This document shows positions 1 through 11,823 of a DNA stretch of 64,000 bases, piece by piece (the stretch's first letter is position 1; each line of letters starts with the position of its first letter). Source of the DNA: Paragonimus westermani. Its lineage: Eukaryota; Platyhelminthes; Trematoda; Plagiorchiida; Troglotrematidae. The notes under the pieces are model-generated. The model made no database searches and had not been told where the DNA came from. It worked only from the letters and a program-made list of their open reading frames with translations. The stretch spans positions 328,338 to 392,337 of the forward strand of contig QNGE01000107.1 of assembly GCA_008508345.1 (NCBI GenBank), given 5' to 3'. Made by a program: the position numbers and the translations under genes.

Positions 1-101
1 CACTAATTGTATTCACGGCATCTTGCAATACAGGTGGTAAAACATGTAAGCCAGAAGATAGAAAATTGTGTAGATACATTTAAACGGTATGTTAATCATT
101 G

Positions 102-386
102 TCAAATTTTTAGCACTTCATCTAGTGCTATTTGAAGATGAGCATTTTTTAATTTGATTTTTGAAAACGATTCAAAACTTGACAAACGACACAGTATATT
201 CTTCGGTTCTTCTGTTACGTAAGTACGTTGTAATGGGTGTGTATTCATTACCAGCCCGTAGTCGCCACAAATTCTCCATGTAATTTCATTGGCCTCCAGT
301 AACATCACTATCGAAGTCGTCCAGCTCGATGATTCAGTTGACGTCATCACTCTTTCGTCACACATGGATTGCGATTCTTTGTACAC
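102..386 (-). pseudogene. Gypsy reverse transcriptase fragment
   Basis: This 94-codon open frame reads like the start of a Ty3/Gypsy RT: a W-R-I-C-G-D-Y-G block (family form: R-x-C-x-D-Y-R), then a typical 25-residue spacer, then F-S-K-I-K-L-K-N-A-H-L-Q-I. In active elements the residue after FSKI is the catalytic Asp of motif A; here it is Lys, so the enzyme would be inactive. In another frame, positions 1-60 continue with a block resembling the fingers/palm segment before the YxDD motif (L-P-P-V-L-Q-D-A-V-N-T-I), which points to a frameshift near 100. Upstream (387-650) the minus strand carries the connector that precedes RT in this group. Confidence 0.65.
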
Positions 387-1468
387 AGGTTCTCGTAAAC
401 CAAGCGGAGTGGTCCGTCTCTTAAGAAAGACTGGACCCCCTGAACCTTCAAGTCGTACTGAATCTAAACACTGTATAAAGCTTGAGTACGAACACGAAAC
501 CCAAAGTGAATTAAAACCAAAGAGAATGATTCAAAATAGTCCATGAAGTTAGAGTTCCATTTCACTGAATGAGGTGTCCACTGAATACGATCCGTCCTGT
601 TGCTCCAAAGGGATCGTGAGGTCACAGCGGAGATAATTTTGATGACAGACAAATACAGGGATATGCTGAATTAGATTATTTATTCCGTTAGTCCTTCCCA
701 AAATCTGTTCTAGGTCCACATGCCGAAGGCGAATACCGAAGATGAAACTTTGTGGTGTTTTGTACAGCATTTTTTGCTTCCCAATTTTCATTGTTCTTTG
801 CACTTTTCACCTCTCTCAGATTCACATGTGCACTCATCGGTTGCAACTGTAAGACGAAATATCGAGTAGATTCAGGTTCTGATCGAAATCAAATTGGTTC
901 ACTCAACTGCCACAAAATTTATCAGTCTGAGGGAATGGAGAGATATATTTTATTTAGCCCAAGATAGAAAAAGTCAGTTGACGATTTTGAAAAAGCGATT
1001 ACTTTGATAAAAACACAAACGTCTTTGCAAACGAAATATTGGTAGCAAGCAGCCTTTTACCGACTCATATCAGATTTCGTGAGACACTACACTTCAGATC
1101 TCTCCAACTAATCTTCCACTTCATATGCAGTTAAATTAACCTGCACTTGATTCACTTCAGCAATCATTGCAAATAGTTCCGAAGAGCGACGCCAAACTGT
1201 GGTGATTGGGATGGAATGATACTCATCAACGACCGAACGTATGTAAATTGGAAAACCCAATACGGCGCGGCGACGCAGAACGTATTTTATTGCATTGTAT
1301 GCGTGTGGGAGGTTGGAACAGTGAAACAAGCTCAGCAAGTGTTAGTCATGCTTTTCACAATTTTTCCACAAGTGACTAGAAGTTCTTGTCGGCACCGGTC
1401 CAATCGCGGGTGCTTCCTCAATAACTAACCTGAAATTTTAAGCGGATTCATGGTTAGAATTTTATACT

Positions 1469-1760
1469 TCAGAAGATCCAATAGGCAGTGAAAAAGAAAC
1501 CTTCAATATCTCCATACACTAATAGACGGACCATAATTAATGACAAGAAGTGGACATGTATGAAGTTGGACCGTGTATCTGTGAATGAAATTTCACAGTT
1601 GCCAACAGTAAGCAAAACATTTCCAGTAACACCTTTAACAGAACCATCAGAAGGCTTCAAGATAACAGAATGTTTAAGCCCCTCCATATAATCAGCTTAA
1701 ATAAGACTGAACACTACCGGTGTCAGTAATACAGAAATGCCTAGGGCCATCGTTAATGAC
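1469..1760 (-). pseudogene. Gypsy aspartic protease remnant
   Basis: On the minus strand, positions 1713-1724 encode D-T-G-S preceded by a hydrophobic residue run, the retropepsin active-site signature. After a frame change, the ORF at 1469-1687 has an L-K-P-S-D-G-S-V-K-G-V-T-G block followed by beta-rich sequence, as in Gypsy proteases, where an L-x-x-A-D-G-x-x-x-x-x-G strand follows the catalytic loop. The active site and this strand are in different frames, with a stop between them, so the domain is broken. Confidence 0.5.
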
Positions 1761-1994
1761 ATGGTTGCGTTATACGGAGGGTAGGCCCGGTAGATTCAAC
1801 AGAATATACAGTAAGATCGATGGACTGAAATTCAGGTGGGAACTTTGTTCTTTTAAAGAATTGTGGACCAAACAGTTCTCGGAACTACGGTAGACGGCTT
1901 AAATGTGGCCTATTTCACCATGTTTGGGCCGTCTGACATTGCAGAATGGATGCGTAAGTCAAGAGTGCTTATGACCATGTGAATCGAGGTTATT

Positions 1995-2216
1995 TCAATG
2001 TCGGTCAGAGCTCGAGATAAAATGATGTGTTTCAACTGCTGCGTTTTTTAGTGAGTTGCCTTTTCGAAATGCCGCTGTTGTAAGCGTTTTCCCTGCATCC
2101 CAACATTGTTGACATTGTATAACACAACTGTTTCTTCGTTCACTGCGACCTTGACGTATTGTAATTGCACACAGAGTGTTCTGGTAGATTGGGGAACCTG
2201 CGAACCAACTTCTCAC
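1995..2216 (-). pseudogene. Possible gag zinc-knuckle region of the Gypsy remnant
   Basis: A 73-codon open frame contains C-x4-C-x2-C-W and, 15-20 residues later, a K-G-N-S-L-K-N motif ending in E-T-H-H. This resembles two decayed C-x2-C-x4-H-x4-C nucleic-acid-binding knuckles, but no knuckle is complete. Position, immediately upstream of the protease remnant on the same strand, is the best argument. On its own this would not be called. Confidence 0.3.
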
Positions 2217-2399
2217 TATTATGGAAGGATCGCATCACAAAGAGAAGCTGATATAACCGCCTGATGAGAGAAACGTGAGTGATGAATGCAACACTAAGCG
2301 TCGTATTTTTTACACAGCCCCCATGACCGCATGTTCTTCGAAGTAACCAGACACGCCATACAAGTAAGCGCAAAAGTTTAAAAAAAATCTGAAATATGA

Positions 2400-3380
2400 T
2401 TCCTGTCAGTCATCTGCTCACCGTCGACACACGACCTGGGTCCTCCTACCCTTGTGATAGATCATCTTAAAAATGAAGAGACAATTAGTCTACCTCTTTT
2501 GTGGCCTCTTCAAGGGATTAATTTTTGTTTGAGAACAAGTTAGACGTAATAAACCAACAATGACAACAGCGAATTTATTCTAATTTTCTGTCAACACCGT
2601 TACACCGAGTGTAACAGTGTCCATTAATCGTAAGTACTTGGACTACCACGTATGTTGTGATTTTGTCTAATCGCATTCATCACAATGGTCGCCGCTCAAG
2701 TGAAATTCTTGTTCTATTCAATGAGATTTGGACCTGAACCAAATTCTGAACCTATGTTTGATTTTGGCTGAACTAGACTTGTCTAAAAAAACTTTCTAAG
2801 CGGAACGAATGGAGGTTGAAAGGGAACATGCACTATCGTAGGGTGCTTTCTCAGTGTGGCGGCAATTCACCCATCAACCAAACTAAATCCTTCCTGTTTA
2901 GTAGAAAATAGACCTCAGACCACCCTAGAGGCTGTTCCTTATCATTTCCGACAATACGGTGTAATCAGACTGTGCTAGTGTTCTCAAGTTGCCCTTCAGA
3001 TAGTTTGATCGAGCTGTAATTTCTAATATCTTAAGTGGCATTGAGATATAGTAAACGGAAGACAACCACACTCCTCCCTACTTTCTTGAACGTTTTAAAC
3101 GGACTACCATTTGCAACTCGGAGTGTAGCGCAGCGATCCAGTTGCAGATTCGTTGCCGAATATGAGATGACACTTCTGTAAGGACTAAGAAGTTCCTTCC
3201 GATGGCCGAACTTTTCGAAGGGGAAAGTGGCTGATTTTTACTGTTCCGTGGCTATTGTCTCTGGAACGAACCAGCCTGCTGGTCAAAGTGCTTGTTACCC
3301 CGATGGTCACGTGGTGTTCGGCATCGTCTAGCGTGTTCGCTGTGCGTTCTATGGTATCTACATATGCCACCGACCTCTGT
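2400..3380. other. Unassigned intergenic DNA
   Basis: No ORF, RNA gene or repeat that I recognise. It separates the two Gypsy remnants of opposite orientation. Confidence 0.5.
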
Positions 3381-3920
3381 TCTCGGCAGTGGTCGTGGAC
3401 AGGTCACTGCAGATTTTTATGGCAACCGAGGTGGCTAGATGCACGCTCGAAGATTTACAAGTTCACGTCGCTACTTAAACACTTCGGCCTTTGATTTTGG
3501 TGGGTTGTGTTCATGGCTTTCGTTAAGTGTCGTGCACTGGACTGCCATCGCGTCATCCCTCGTGGACAGAAAATTATCTACAAAACTGTATTTGGCAACT
3601 ACTGGCCCGGCTAATGGAGAAAAGGCGTCCAAGAACTGCATCGGCCGAAGCTACTAGCTCATTTATTGGGTATGCGGATAGCAGGGTTAACAAACCTTAT
3701 GTTTACTCAAGAAGTTGTTGCACCCGCAGCTCCTACAAAAGGAACTCATAGCTGGGAGTTACCCACTGTATACAGCACGTCTCGAGGAAGAACTGATGAC
3801 TTCTTCTCACCCGGCTGTAACACGGGAACAGTTGTTCAAGATGCATTTTCGTAGACGGCTGTGCTTCTTCGTGAACTGTTTGTCTAGCGGACTCCAGGCT
3901 ACTGGTTGATGAGCTTAGTA
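3380..3920 (+). pseudogene. Gypsy-like integrase remnant
   Basis: Shifting between frames, the plus strand gives blocks in the order found in Gypsy integrase: V-V-V-D-R-S (the DDE core starts with V-V-x-D-R-F), I-L-V-G-C-V-H-G-F, then I-W-Q-L-L-A-R-L-M-E-K-R-R-P-R-T-A (family form: L-W-x-x-L-x-x-L-G-x-K-R-x-R-T-T-A), and L-G-M-R-I-A (family form: L-G-I-R-T-A). Several frameshifts and stops interrupt it. The second catalytic Asp region (T-D-R-G-x-Q-F) is corrupted. Orientation is opposite to the 1-2400 element, so this belongs to another copy. Similarity is by eye and weak in places. Confidence 0.4.
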
Positions 3921-5015
3921 AGGTATAGCTAACAGTTTTAGCATAGGGTGTTGAAGCTAAGAGAACATATCCGAGTAATTTGTTATGTGCCATTCGCTCA
4001 GTTCTATTTCCAACACAGCAGACTACAGATCTCGATGAAGACCTCCAAACTGAAAAACTGTTGACATAATCGGAGAGACGAAAAACAAAGATTCAGACAC
4101 AACATTTCTAATATCTATGATTGAATGAAATTAAATGTGATAAATTGTGAAAGAGATACGTGCACTCGAAACGCACTATATCAAGAAAAATAATCAATGG
4201 CCCATTAAACCAGAACATTTACTAAATTATTCGACTTGAACGGGCTCGCCAGGCCGTAGGACCAAGTGAACCGAGATGATAGGTCGGAAACAACACTATC
4301 ACTAAATAGGGAGAAAATGGTCGATATACGACGGGCCAGCAAGCAACAAGACAATGGATAATACCGCGGAACAGTATGCAAGCGAGCAGTGTGAGTCGTG
4401 TATTGGAGTGCGCGGGATGCCTGTCGTAACCCGTACTTGTTCAAACAAATGTTTGAACGCTTACAAAGATTCATAACAAAACGAATACAACTGACAATCG
4501 AAACTCATAGTTAGAAGAAAACAAATAAGTTCGCTGCAATCATCCTCAATCGCTACGGGCGATTTAACGGTACATGGACTGCCAGCCTAATAAGCGTCCA
4601 CGATATTCCGCTCCTTTGAAGCCGTTCCACTAGTTTTATTCTTTAAAACATTAACGCACGGTCAAAGAGAGCACAAAAGCATCCTTAAAGGAGAACCTGC
4701 TGTGTTAGTAAACCGTAAGACAACTGGTCTATAATGCAGTGGTGGTGGGAAACTTCGGTTCTTAGAGAGTTCTGAAAATTGGCCCTCGCAGTTAAAGAGT
4801 ATGATCCCTAAGATAATATGTGCCTCCGTCTATCAGTAAAATTCAATCTTGCTTGGTTGAATGTTCGCTCAGAACGGTAGCTCTTTAGCCCACTTGTGTA
4901 TCTTAATCGTATTTTAATGCTCTTGGATATCCGTCAGGGACTGATAACTTTTGTACCGCCTTATATGCTTTCGGCATAACTATACAGGGAACTAGCCCAA
5001 GAGCAAATTTATACT
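3920..5015. other. Unassigned intergenic DNA
   Basis: Nothing recognised; the only open frames are short and lack family motifs. The 5' part of the LINE that starts to be readable at about 5015 may extend back into this stretch. Confidence 0.45.
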
Positions 5016-6600
5016 AAGCATTGGAGAAGGTCACCAAAACTCAATGTGTTCCACCAGATTTTTCAGCTTTGCAGTTATCCTAGAGCAGCTGAAACTACAG
5101 AGGTTGGTAAGTTCAACAGAATATTTGAAGTTACATAAAGGAAATTCGAATTACACTAATGATTACCGAGCTTCCACAAACACCCCAAAGGATAAGTTGT
5201 TTGAATAAAGTCAGAAAAGCATGGTGATGTGAATACAGCACCAACATAAAGTCAGTCTGCTCAGGTGAGTAAAAGTTTTGAAACTTTGAACCTCTCATTC
5301 AAGCCAGTCACCCTAAGTTTGAGTCATTCCAATCAACATCATATCGTCGGCTACATCGACCTGAGAGACGGTCTGAAAATTTTGTGGAACAGCTCCAACT
5401 GGTCCGAGTGGACCATGGGACCCAAAAGGTTGGTGGTTGCCGCTTAGATGGTTTTAATTTGGAAGTGAAATTCACCGAGGTGGTTCAGTTACTGAGGCAT
5501 AACAAGTCTGCTGGAGTACATATCATCCTTCCCTCTTTTTCAAGAACGGTTGGGTGTGGTTAGCATCAAAATTGACAAAACGTTTTCGGATGGTTTGGAA
5601 AAGTGAACCAGTAGCTCGTGCCCACCAAAAGTTGACGTAGTTTTGAAAAAGAGACCGAAACCTGTGTGACAGTCACAAAGGCTTCACCCTTGCTACAGTC
5701 ACGTCCAAATTACTCACTCGCCTTACCTTACATCGGTACAATAAACAATTAAAAACTGGCAGGATTTCAATCTGATCAAAGATGTAGTCTTATGCTTTAA
5801 CTATTTCAATGCCCTTGAAGCATCGTAGCTGTTATAGGTGGCCAGTGGTCGTGGTATCTTTATGCATTAAGACCGTCTTTGTTTCGGTTGCCTATAACAT
5901 TTCTGAAACTTTCCCATTCAGAAAATGTTTCCATAAAGGAAAGTGATTCTTCAATTGCATCGTACGGTGATTGTGTTGCGGTAAACTATTTCAAGTGTTC
6001 ACCGCGATATCCTATTTCTTCACTGCTTTCCAATTTTGTCTTCGATAACCTCTTAAATTTATACCCCAGAAATCACGGTGGTGGGTTGTTTTGTGGCATT
6101 AATTTCATACGGACGTCCTTTATAACCGTGATACTTTGGCGAATCCATGCGCATTACACTGAACAAGATGAACGCCACGGCTGTCTCTACGGAATGCCCT
6201 CCGCACTTTTGGAGTGTGAGGTACTTCTTCAAAATCGAGATAATTTCATCGCTGCCTTCTTTACTGTAGACAGTACGCTTGAAACTGTGAACGGTCTCAC
6301 ACATTTTGTTAGTACCATCTTGTCAAATGGCAGTACTGTCAATAAGATGTCAGCAAAGACGTGTGTGGTCTATGCCAACCAGCTCTGCTCAATAGCCCGG
6401 AATCATGATCTTTTCACAACAAAGATATCAGCAAACCATTATCGTCTGCACCAGTTAGTTCATATCAGGTGGGATGATAGTGTGATCAACCTGGCCATTT
6501 GCCAGGATGTATTCCAGAATGCTGGGATCATCTGGTCGAACGATCAGGTTGCACAGTGTGCAAGGGTTAAGTCATGAACCTTGAGTGCCACCTGCGCTTT
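5015..6600 (+). mobile_element. Old RTE-type (SR2-like) LINE fragment
   Basis: Translation in shifting frames follows the RTE non-LTR order. First comes a linker block at about 5045-5110 (F-H-Q-I-F-Q-L-C). At about 5475-5520 the stretch E-V-V-Q-L-L-R-H-N-K-S-A-G matches the conserved start of RTE RT. At about 5665-5740 the block T-V-T-K-G-F-T-L-A-T-V-T-S-K-L matches the N-Y-R-G-I-S-L-L-x-x-x-S-K-L segment. The C-terminal half of the RT then runs in one frame (5879-6577). Endonuclease is not readable. The 3' end is unclear after 6600, and no tandem tail was seen. Divergence is greater than in the 36.9 kb copy. Confidence 0.6.
5879..6577 (+). pseudogene. 232-codon open frame from the LINE RT C-terminal half
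   Basis: The frame starts at an ATG inside the RT palm and stops at TGA. Residues ~41-57 (Y-P-I-S-S-L-L-S-N-F-V-F-D-N-L-L) match the C-P-L-S-P-x-L-F-N-F-V-x-D motif. Residues ~112-118 (C-E-V-L-L-Q-N) match the K-C-E-V-L-L-Q block that follows the active site. Then come L-T-H-F-V-S-T-I-L-S-N-G-S (family: F-T-Y-L-G-S-x-I-S), Y-A-N-Q-L, and near the end V-H-I-R-W-D-D-S-V-I-N. The Y-A-D-D box cannot be found, and about 40 residues before the last block are deleted. It is most likely an inactive relic that happens to stay open; a retained coding role is not excluded. Confidence 0.5.
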
Positions 6601-9600
6601 CATTGTACTCAGAAATATTTTCTGAAACTTACAAAGGTTGGCTCATTCTTCAGCGGCTTCCTCTAGCATATCAGCGGATATAGGAAGTGAATGCAATGGA
6701 AACTTAGAACCTCAACCCCGTGTGAAATACCTACAGCTGCTTTGTACCCTACTGCATACCAATAAGCTATCCCTCTCAACTTCACATTTTATGCTCATTT
6801 TGACATACGTCGGTGTAGAATGAACTTTTTGCAAGTCAAAGCCGTTTACGAGTCATAAATAAATGGAGCTCGTGGTTGACCACCCGGTCATCTTAGCAAC
6901 GTTAGTGAAGCTAAACACATCCATAAATAGGGGGACTAGTTTTGCTCCAGAACATTTGTCTTCCGACCTCTTGAAAAACTTTCCTTCAACCATTGTCGCT
7001 AAACGGCGAAGACCGGTGGCTTTCAACGGCAGCACTAAAAGCTGAACAACGATCATAGTTTTCTAAACCAGAATTAAAGGTAGACAATAGAACTCTCCAA
7101 TAATTCTTTTGTTTCAAGAGGTGAGCGTAGATTGAACCGTTGTAAGGCCAAGTACGTCGAACTTTATCAGGCCAAAACAGAACTGTTGCGAGCAAAACAC
7201 ACTGACTGGGCCCGCTCACCGTGTGTGAGAAGTTCCAGACTTGTAACACTTCTCTCGTGAGGTCGTCAACATAAGCCTCAGACAGCCGTCTACAAACAAG
7301 TGAGCTCCTCGAAACCGTAGTTTTCAGCATTGAAGAAACGAATTGTAGTCGTTAGTAAACGATTAATGACATAATTATTCTCGTTGGTCAAGCCTTCAGT
7401 CTTGCAAGCTAGTCTATTTTACTGTGAACAACTTGGCTTCAGTTCACTTTGCTGCACCAGCCTGCACTCACATATCATGATAAAATCACATCGGAGACAG
7501 ACCGACGCAAGGTATTAATGTTGAAAACCACTGATGACCGTTCAATCCGTTCTATGCATTTGACGAAATTCAATGTTTTTCCACCGAAGAACAACTAGCG
7601 GAAACTCAGCTCGATGTCGTAGAACTTACAGGTCGCTAACCATACAACTATCCACACTTATCTACTGATGGCCGCCGTTTGTAGTGTCTCACTCCCTTGA
7701 AGCCTAACTGTCGCCTGTTTACATCGTTTGATTACCGAAACTGTTTTTTTTCCACATTTGGACAGTTGGTGGACGTCAAATAACAAACATAGTTTGATAG
7801 CATCAATAGTTAGGTTGTTCATTGTAGGGTCACGTTAATCTGTTCGGTTAGACTGTATTTGGCTCTTATTCGCGGGCTAGTCTGAGTGTTATTTCGAAAT
7901 GTTACTAAACTTGTCCACCCGCCAAATCAGCCGCTTCCCCGTAAACCATGATGTGTGCTATCACATGGTCAAAAAAACTTACCGATGACCATATGTCTTC
8001 AACGTTTACCTTCTGAGAATCTCAAAATAGTCAAATTCGAAGGCCCTTATACCATGAGGATTTAACTGTTCTGCAGTCCTTGGACTTCTTGCAGCGCACG
8101 GTCGCCATGGCAACTAAGGGCCTACAAGTGGTGATTATATTCCCTCTAACAGCATAATCGTTACAGATGGACGGCCTATCTGTCACACTCACGGTTTCAT
8201 TGCCGATCTGATAAATGAACTCATGATCTCCAGAATTCATTAAGTTAAAAGATGTCATCAAACTGCCTGGTTCCAGAGAACCTTGACACAACAGCCAACC
8301 ATGTTGATTCGTCATAGTGAGGTGCCGAAATTGTATAACTAGGGCGATTTTAATGACGGTTAAAACGGTAGAATACGTTAGTGAATAATACAAGTGTACT
8401 ACCAAATAATGTAACCCGCTGATTTTCATATCTATTATACTAACAAGGCAAGCCCTACAAGATGACCACCGTCCACGGAGACGAAATGAGAAACGATGTT
8501 TCGTTTGATGCATTGTTAACATTTTCACGAAACATAAGAGAAGTGTGTGTGTTACAGTACTATTAGTCGACAGTGCTGAGTCAACCAGAAAAAAGGCAGA
8601 CATTGATTAAGGTAAGTTACACTTTCAATGAACGCTTGATAACTGCTTTATCAGAATGGTGCTGTAGGTGAGGATCACGAGAACTGCGTAACCGTATTAA
8701 ATAGTGCAATCACCAAGTGTGCATACTGAGATCTACATTATGTCCACTTTAGTCGGCCATCGTAGCGCTTCAGATTCTTTTCAAAGGTCTATGTACCTCT
8801 TTCGATGAGCATGTGATTATGCCAACATTTACGTTGATGAGTTTCCGGTGGTCACTGTGAATACACCTGTGAGAGTTTTGCTTCAGCCACATCTTTTAAT
8901 GCGTTTCACAACACAATGCATCACCAGCAGTCTTCTGAAGTACACATTTAGTAAGAGTTGGACTGATTTGTTCTGAACAACATCAATTTTTGTGAGGAAA
9001 TGCCACAGCCGGATAAAATTAATGCCAACAAAGATTAATCTCGATCACAATCCCAGAACAGTCTGCGCTAATTTTCGGACATTACGGACCACTATTGGGG
9101 GCTCAATTTTATTATCCTGAGTTACAGAAACTTCTCAGTAATTTTTCTGGGAAACAATCCAACCGAAACTAGGATACTTATAGTATCTGAGGATATAAAG
9201 CCTCTTGCATTAAGTGTAATAACTGGTGCATCTTAGAGAGGTAATTTTGCTGTCTTAAAGTAGAACGTAAGCGAATAAATTTACCCTCCGTCCTTCTTAT
9301 ATCACAAGTAGGATGCCGTATTCTGGAAGCAAAGCTTTTAGGATTGTACTGTGCACTTGTTTACTGTCGACATCTTCCAAAAAAACTTAACTTGTCTATA
9401 CTGATTTACCACAAAACATCGACCTTTGTTTTAGATGTTAAACCAAACCAGATGTTTCCCGACTTCCTGTCAACGAGTAGTACAAAACAGAAGGCGATAA
9501 TCCGATGGCCCGTACATTGCCAGGATTACACTTAGAAGATTTATGCAAAGTAGTCTTAGTGTGAGCAGGAGAAAAAGGCCCAGAACTAAGACAATCTCAG

Positions 9601-11730
9601 TCGTCTTCATTCAGATAATCGTGATGGGTGTTGATGGCGACAGGTAAAGGGTTGAGAACGTGTTCTACCACGGCTGTAAGTCTATTCGCATTCTTAGCAG
9701 GGGGGTTCATGCTAACGCATTCGGATCTTTACCACACTGAACGTTTGCAAACACCCCAGTGTGATTAGACCAATGCATCAGGTGGATTGGTATGATATCC
9801 CCTTCTGACAAGAATACATGTAAGCTCACAACAGGGTGTACCAGCCACTGTTAATAGGGAGAAAAGTACGTCGTTTTAGCTTAAGATATTCTGTGATGTT
9901 GTTAGACACCAGCCACTATGAAGATACAGTGTATCAGCTCGTATGAAAAAGTTAGGTGTAATGTTTCTATCGTTAGCTGGGGGCAGCTCTGAATACTGAA
10001 GATAATCCCAGTCACTGGACTGATCATTCACTCATTTGCTTGTGACATTTAACTGTGTAACTGTTCAAGCTTTATATTAGAGGATCCAGGTTTTCATCTA
10101 TCAAGGTCAGATTTCAACCAGAGGAAACATAATCAAGCCTAGATACCTGAAAATACGTTTGTCAGAATCGCATAATTTAGGATACCTCTCTAGCAACCGT
10201 ACCATTAAAAAAATCTGTTTTTAAGCGTTCTTCTCGATATTGTTTTGTTTACCACAAGGAATCGCACGTTACAGAAATTTTTGACAGGTTAACAGTTGCC
10301 TACTTTAAGCCCCATAACTTTACTATAATTGTATAACATACAGCTTCATCCGTGAGTAATACAATATGGCCCACAGGCGCGAAAATGAAAAGGCAGATCT
10401 TAAAGCCAGGAAGATCAGGGGTAGGAAGTGAATATCGCAAACTTGAATACTCACAGTGTATGACGTGTTTCCAAACAGGGTGCGATCACGCCACTGCAAA
10501 AGAACAGAATATAAGGCAACCCTAGAAATAGTGTTTGCGTTTGTCGTTCCCTATTCTCAAATACCCCTAAACAACTGCCCATGTCAAGCGTAGTTTTCGG
10601 CTAGAACATTGTCAGTCCTTTTGAAACTGACCTTTAGATGGACGACAGATGGCCCGCTCACCTCAGACAAAGCAAACAGTATGTATCTTCCAACCACCTC
10701 GATGCTCTCTGCCAAAATTACTCACACACACTCAGGTCGACCTTTCTGGTGGTTCTCGACTTTTCCTTACCTCACTATCCAGAGTTTTCGTTTTTCTGGT
10801 GATCAGCAGTTTGGTTCTGTAAGGTCTATAGCTATCTGTTGTCTTCTATTGTACTGTGTATGTACATGGGATGCACTAGACTGCACTCCTATACTGCAAT
10901 GCTTCTTGTATTACACTTCAAAAATCTTTCTTCTCAGTGTAGATCTCGTCATTATAGTCTCTTTCTGTTTAGTTTCCGAGAGATAGGGGTTTCCTTTCCT
11001 TATTAGCCAATCAAGTGGCTAACCAGCATTGGCCGGCTGAACACAAAGGCCCCTCTGGCACACCTCCCAGTCTTATTCCTTCGGGTTTACACTGGATATG
11101 TGGTGTGTTGGTGGAACTGCAATTGATGCAGCGCAAGCCAATTGCAGTGATGGTTAAGCGCAGGCGTCCTTTGGCTTCGGTCACTGTGACAGGCTAATCC
11201 GAATCGGATGCCGCCAACCATATGTACAGTTCCTATCTGTTTGATTTAGTATCCATGCTTCATTTCCATGCACCATACATTCGGCTTGCAAGTGGTTGTT
11301 AAGATCGTGATTCGCCCACAACAGCGATGAGCTTAGTATCCTAGCTGACCCGCAACTACCGCAGAAGTACATTGTTCCAGTAGGAGAAACGGCCAATCAT
11401 TGTCCTAAGCGTTGTTGCAGAGTTTTCGCCTGTACCGACTAACATAAAGCATTATAACTCGTGTTGCAGTACAATTGTTCGTGTTTACAGATAAATGAAT
11501 TTTGCGTCCCACTGTGATTCGTTTTGCAAACACAAATTCTATCGGTCGCTCTGCACTAGAACACTTGTGAGCTCGGGCGAGCTGTGCCACTTCCTAACTC
11601 ACTCTGACTTGATGATCGAGCGTCAGACACCTGTTGGACAAGAGCTTCTAGTAGGTTTCATTAATTTCCTCAAATGATTCACTCTTTTGAGAAGGACTTC
11701 AATAGCTGCATTTTGACATTACGTATCATG
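6600..11730. other. Unassigned intergenic DNA
   Basis: Five kilobases without a recognisable gene or repeat. It holds short open frames at 6853-7330 and 10609-10986 and a 190-codon minus-strand frame at 8031-8603, none with family motifs I know. Frame shifting around 11015-11400 shows short coding-looking pieces that I could not assign. Confidence 0.4.
8031..8603 (-). CDS. Open frame of 190 codons, unknown, possibly spurious
   Basis: This is one of the longest frames outside transposons. It starts at an ATG (8601-8603) and stops at 8031. The first 70 residues are rich in Cys, Leu and Val, with a hydrophobic stretch around residues 65-90 that could be membrane-like by chance. The C-terminal third is polar (an N-S-G-D-H-E-F-I-Y-Q-I-G-N-E-T block). 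I recognise no domain, see no clear promoter or poly(A) signal, and flanking splice sites are not obvious. At this length a chance frame in 64 kb of moderately AT-rich DNA is possible. Confidence 0.15.
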   Translation of the reverse strand: MSAFFLVDSALSTNSTVTHTLLLCFVKMLTMHQTKHRFSFRLRGRWSSCRACLVSIIDMKISGLHYLVVHLYYSLTYSTVLTVIKIALVIQFRHLTMTNQHGWLLCQGSLEPGSLMTSFNLMNSGDHEFIYQIGNETVSVTDRPSICNDYAVRGNIITTCRPLVAMATVRCKKSKDCRTVKSSWYKGLRI

Positions 11731-11735
11731 TGGCT

Positions 11736-11742
11736 TATATAA
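11736..11742 (+). promoter_or_regulatory. TATA-like box of the orphan gene
   Basis: TATATAA lies 82 nt upstream of the ATG at 11824. With usual TATA spacing this would put transcription start near 11770 and give a 5' leader of about 55 nt. Just after it is TTTTCAG (11743-11749), which could instead be a splice acceptor of an upstream leader exon. The two readings exclude each other. Confidence 0.35.
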
Positions 11743-11823
11743 TTTTCAGCTGCCTAAAAAATTCTGACGAGTCAAGAAGACTTTTATCTTGACTTTTTTA
11801 TTCTGAGACAAGCTGGCACAATT

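Larger units (their letters stand above)
1..2400 (-). mobile_element. Degenerate Ty3/Gypsy LTR retrotransposon, cut by window edge
   Basis: Reading the minus strand from high to low coordinates gives, in the usual Gypsy order, a Cys/His-rich gag-like stretch (about 1995-2216), an aspartic-protease DTGS motif with a downstream protease-like stretch (1469-1760), and a reverse-transcriptase N-terminal half (1-650). Stops and frameshifts break the reading between these blocks, so the copy is dead. The window starts inside the RT domain, so RNase H, integrase and the 3' LTR lie outside. I saw no 5' LTR near 2400, and the upstream limit is a guess. The collinear order of three separate pol/gag signatures on one strand is the main support. 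Confidence 0.6.
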
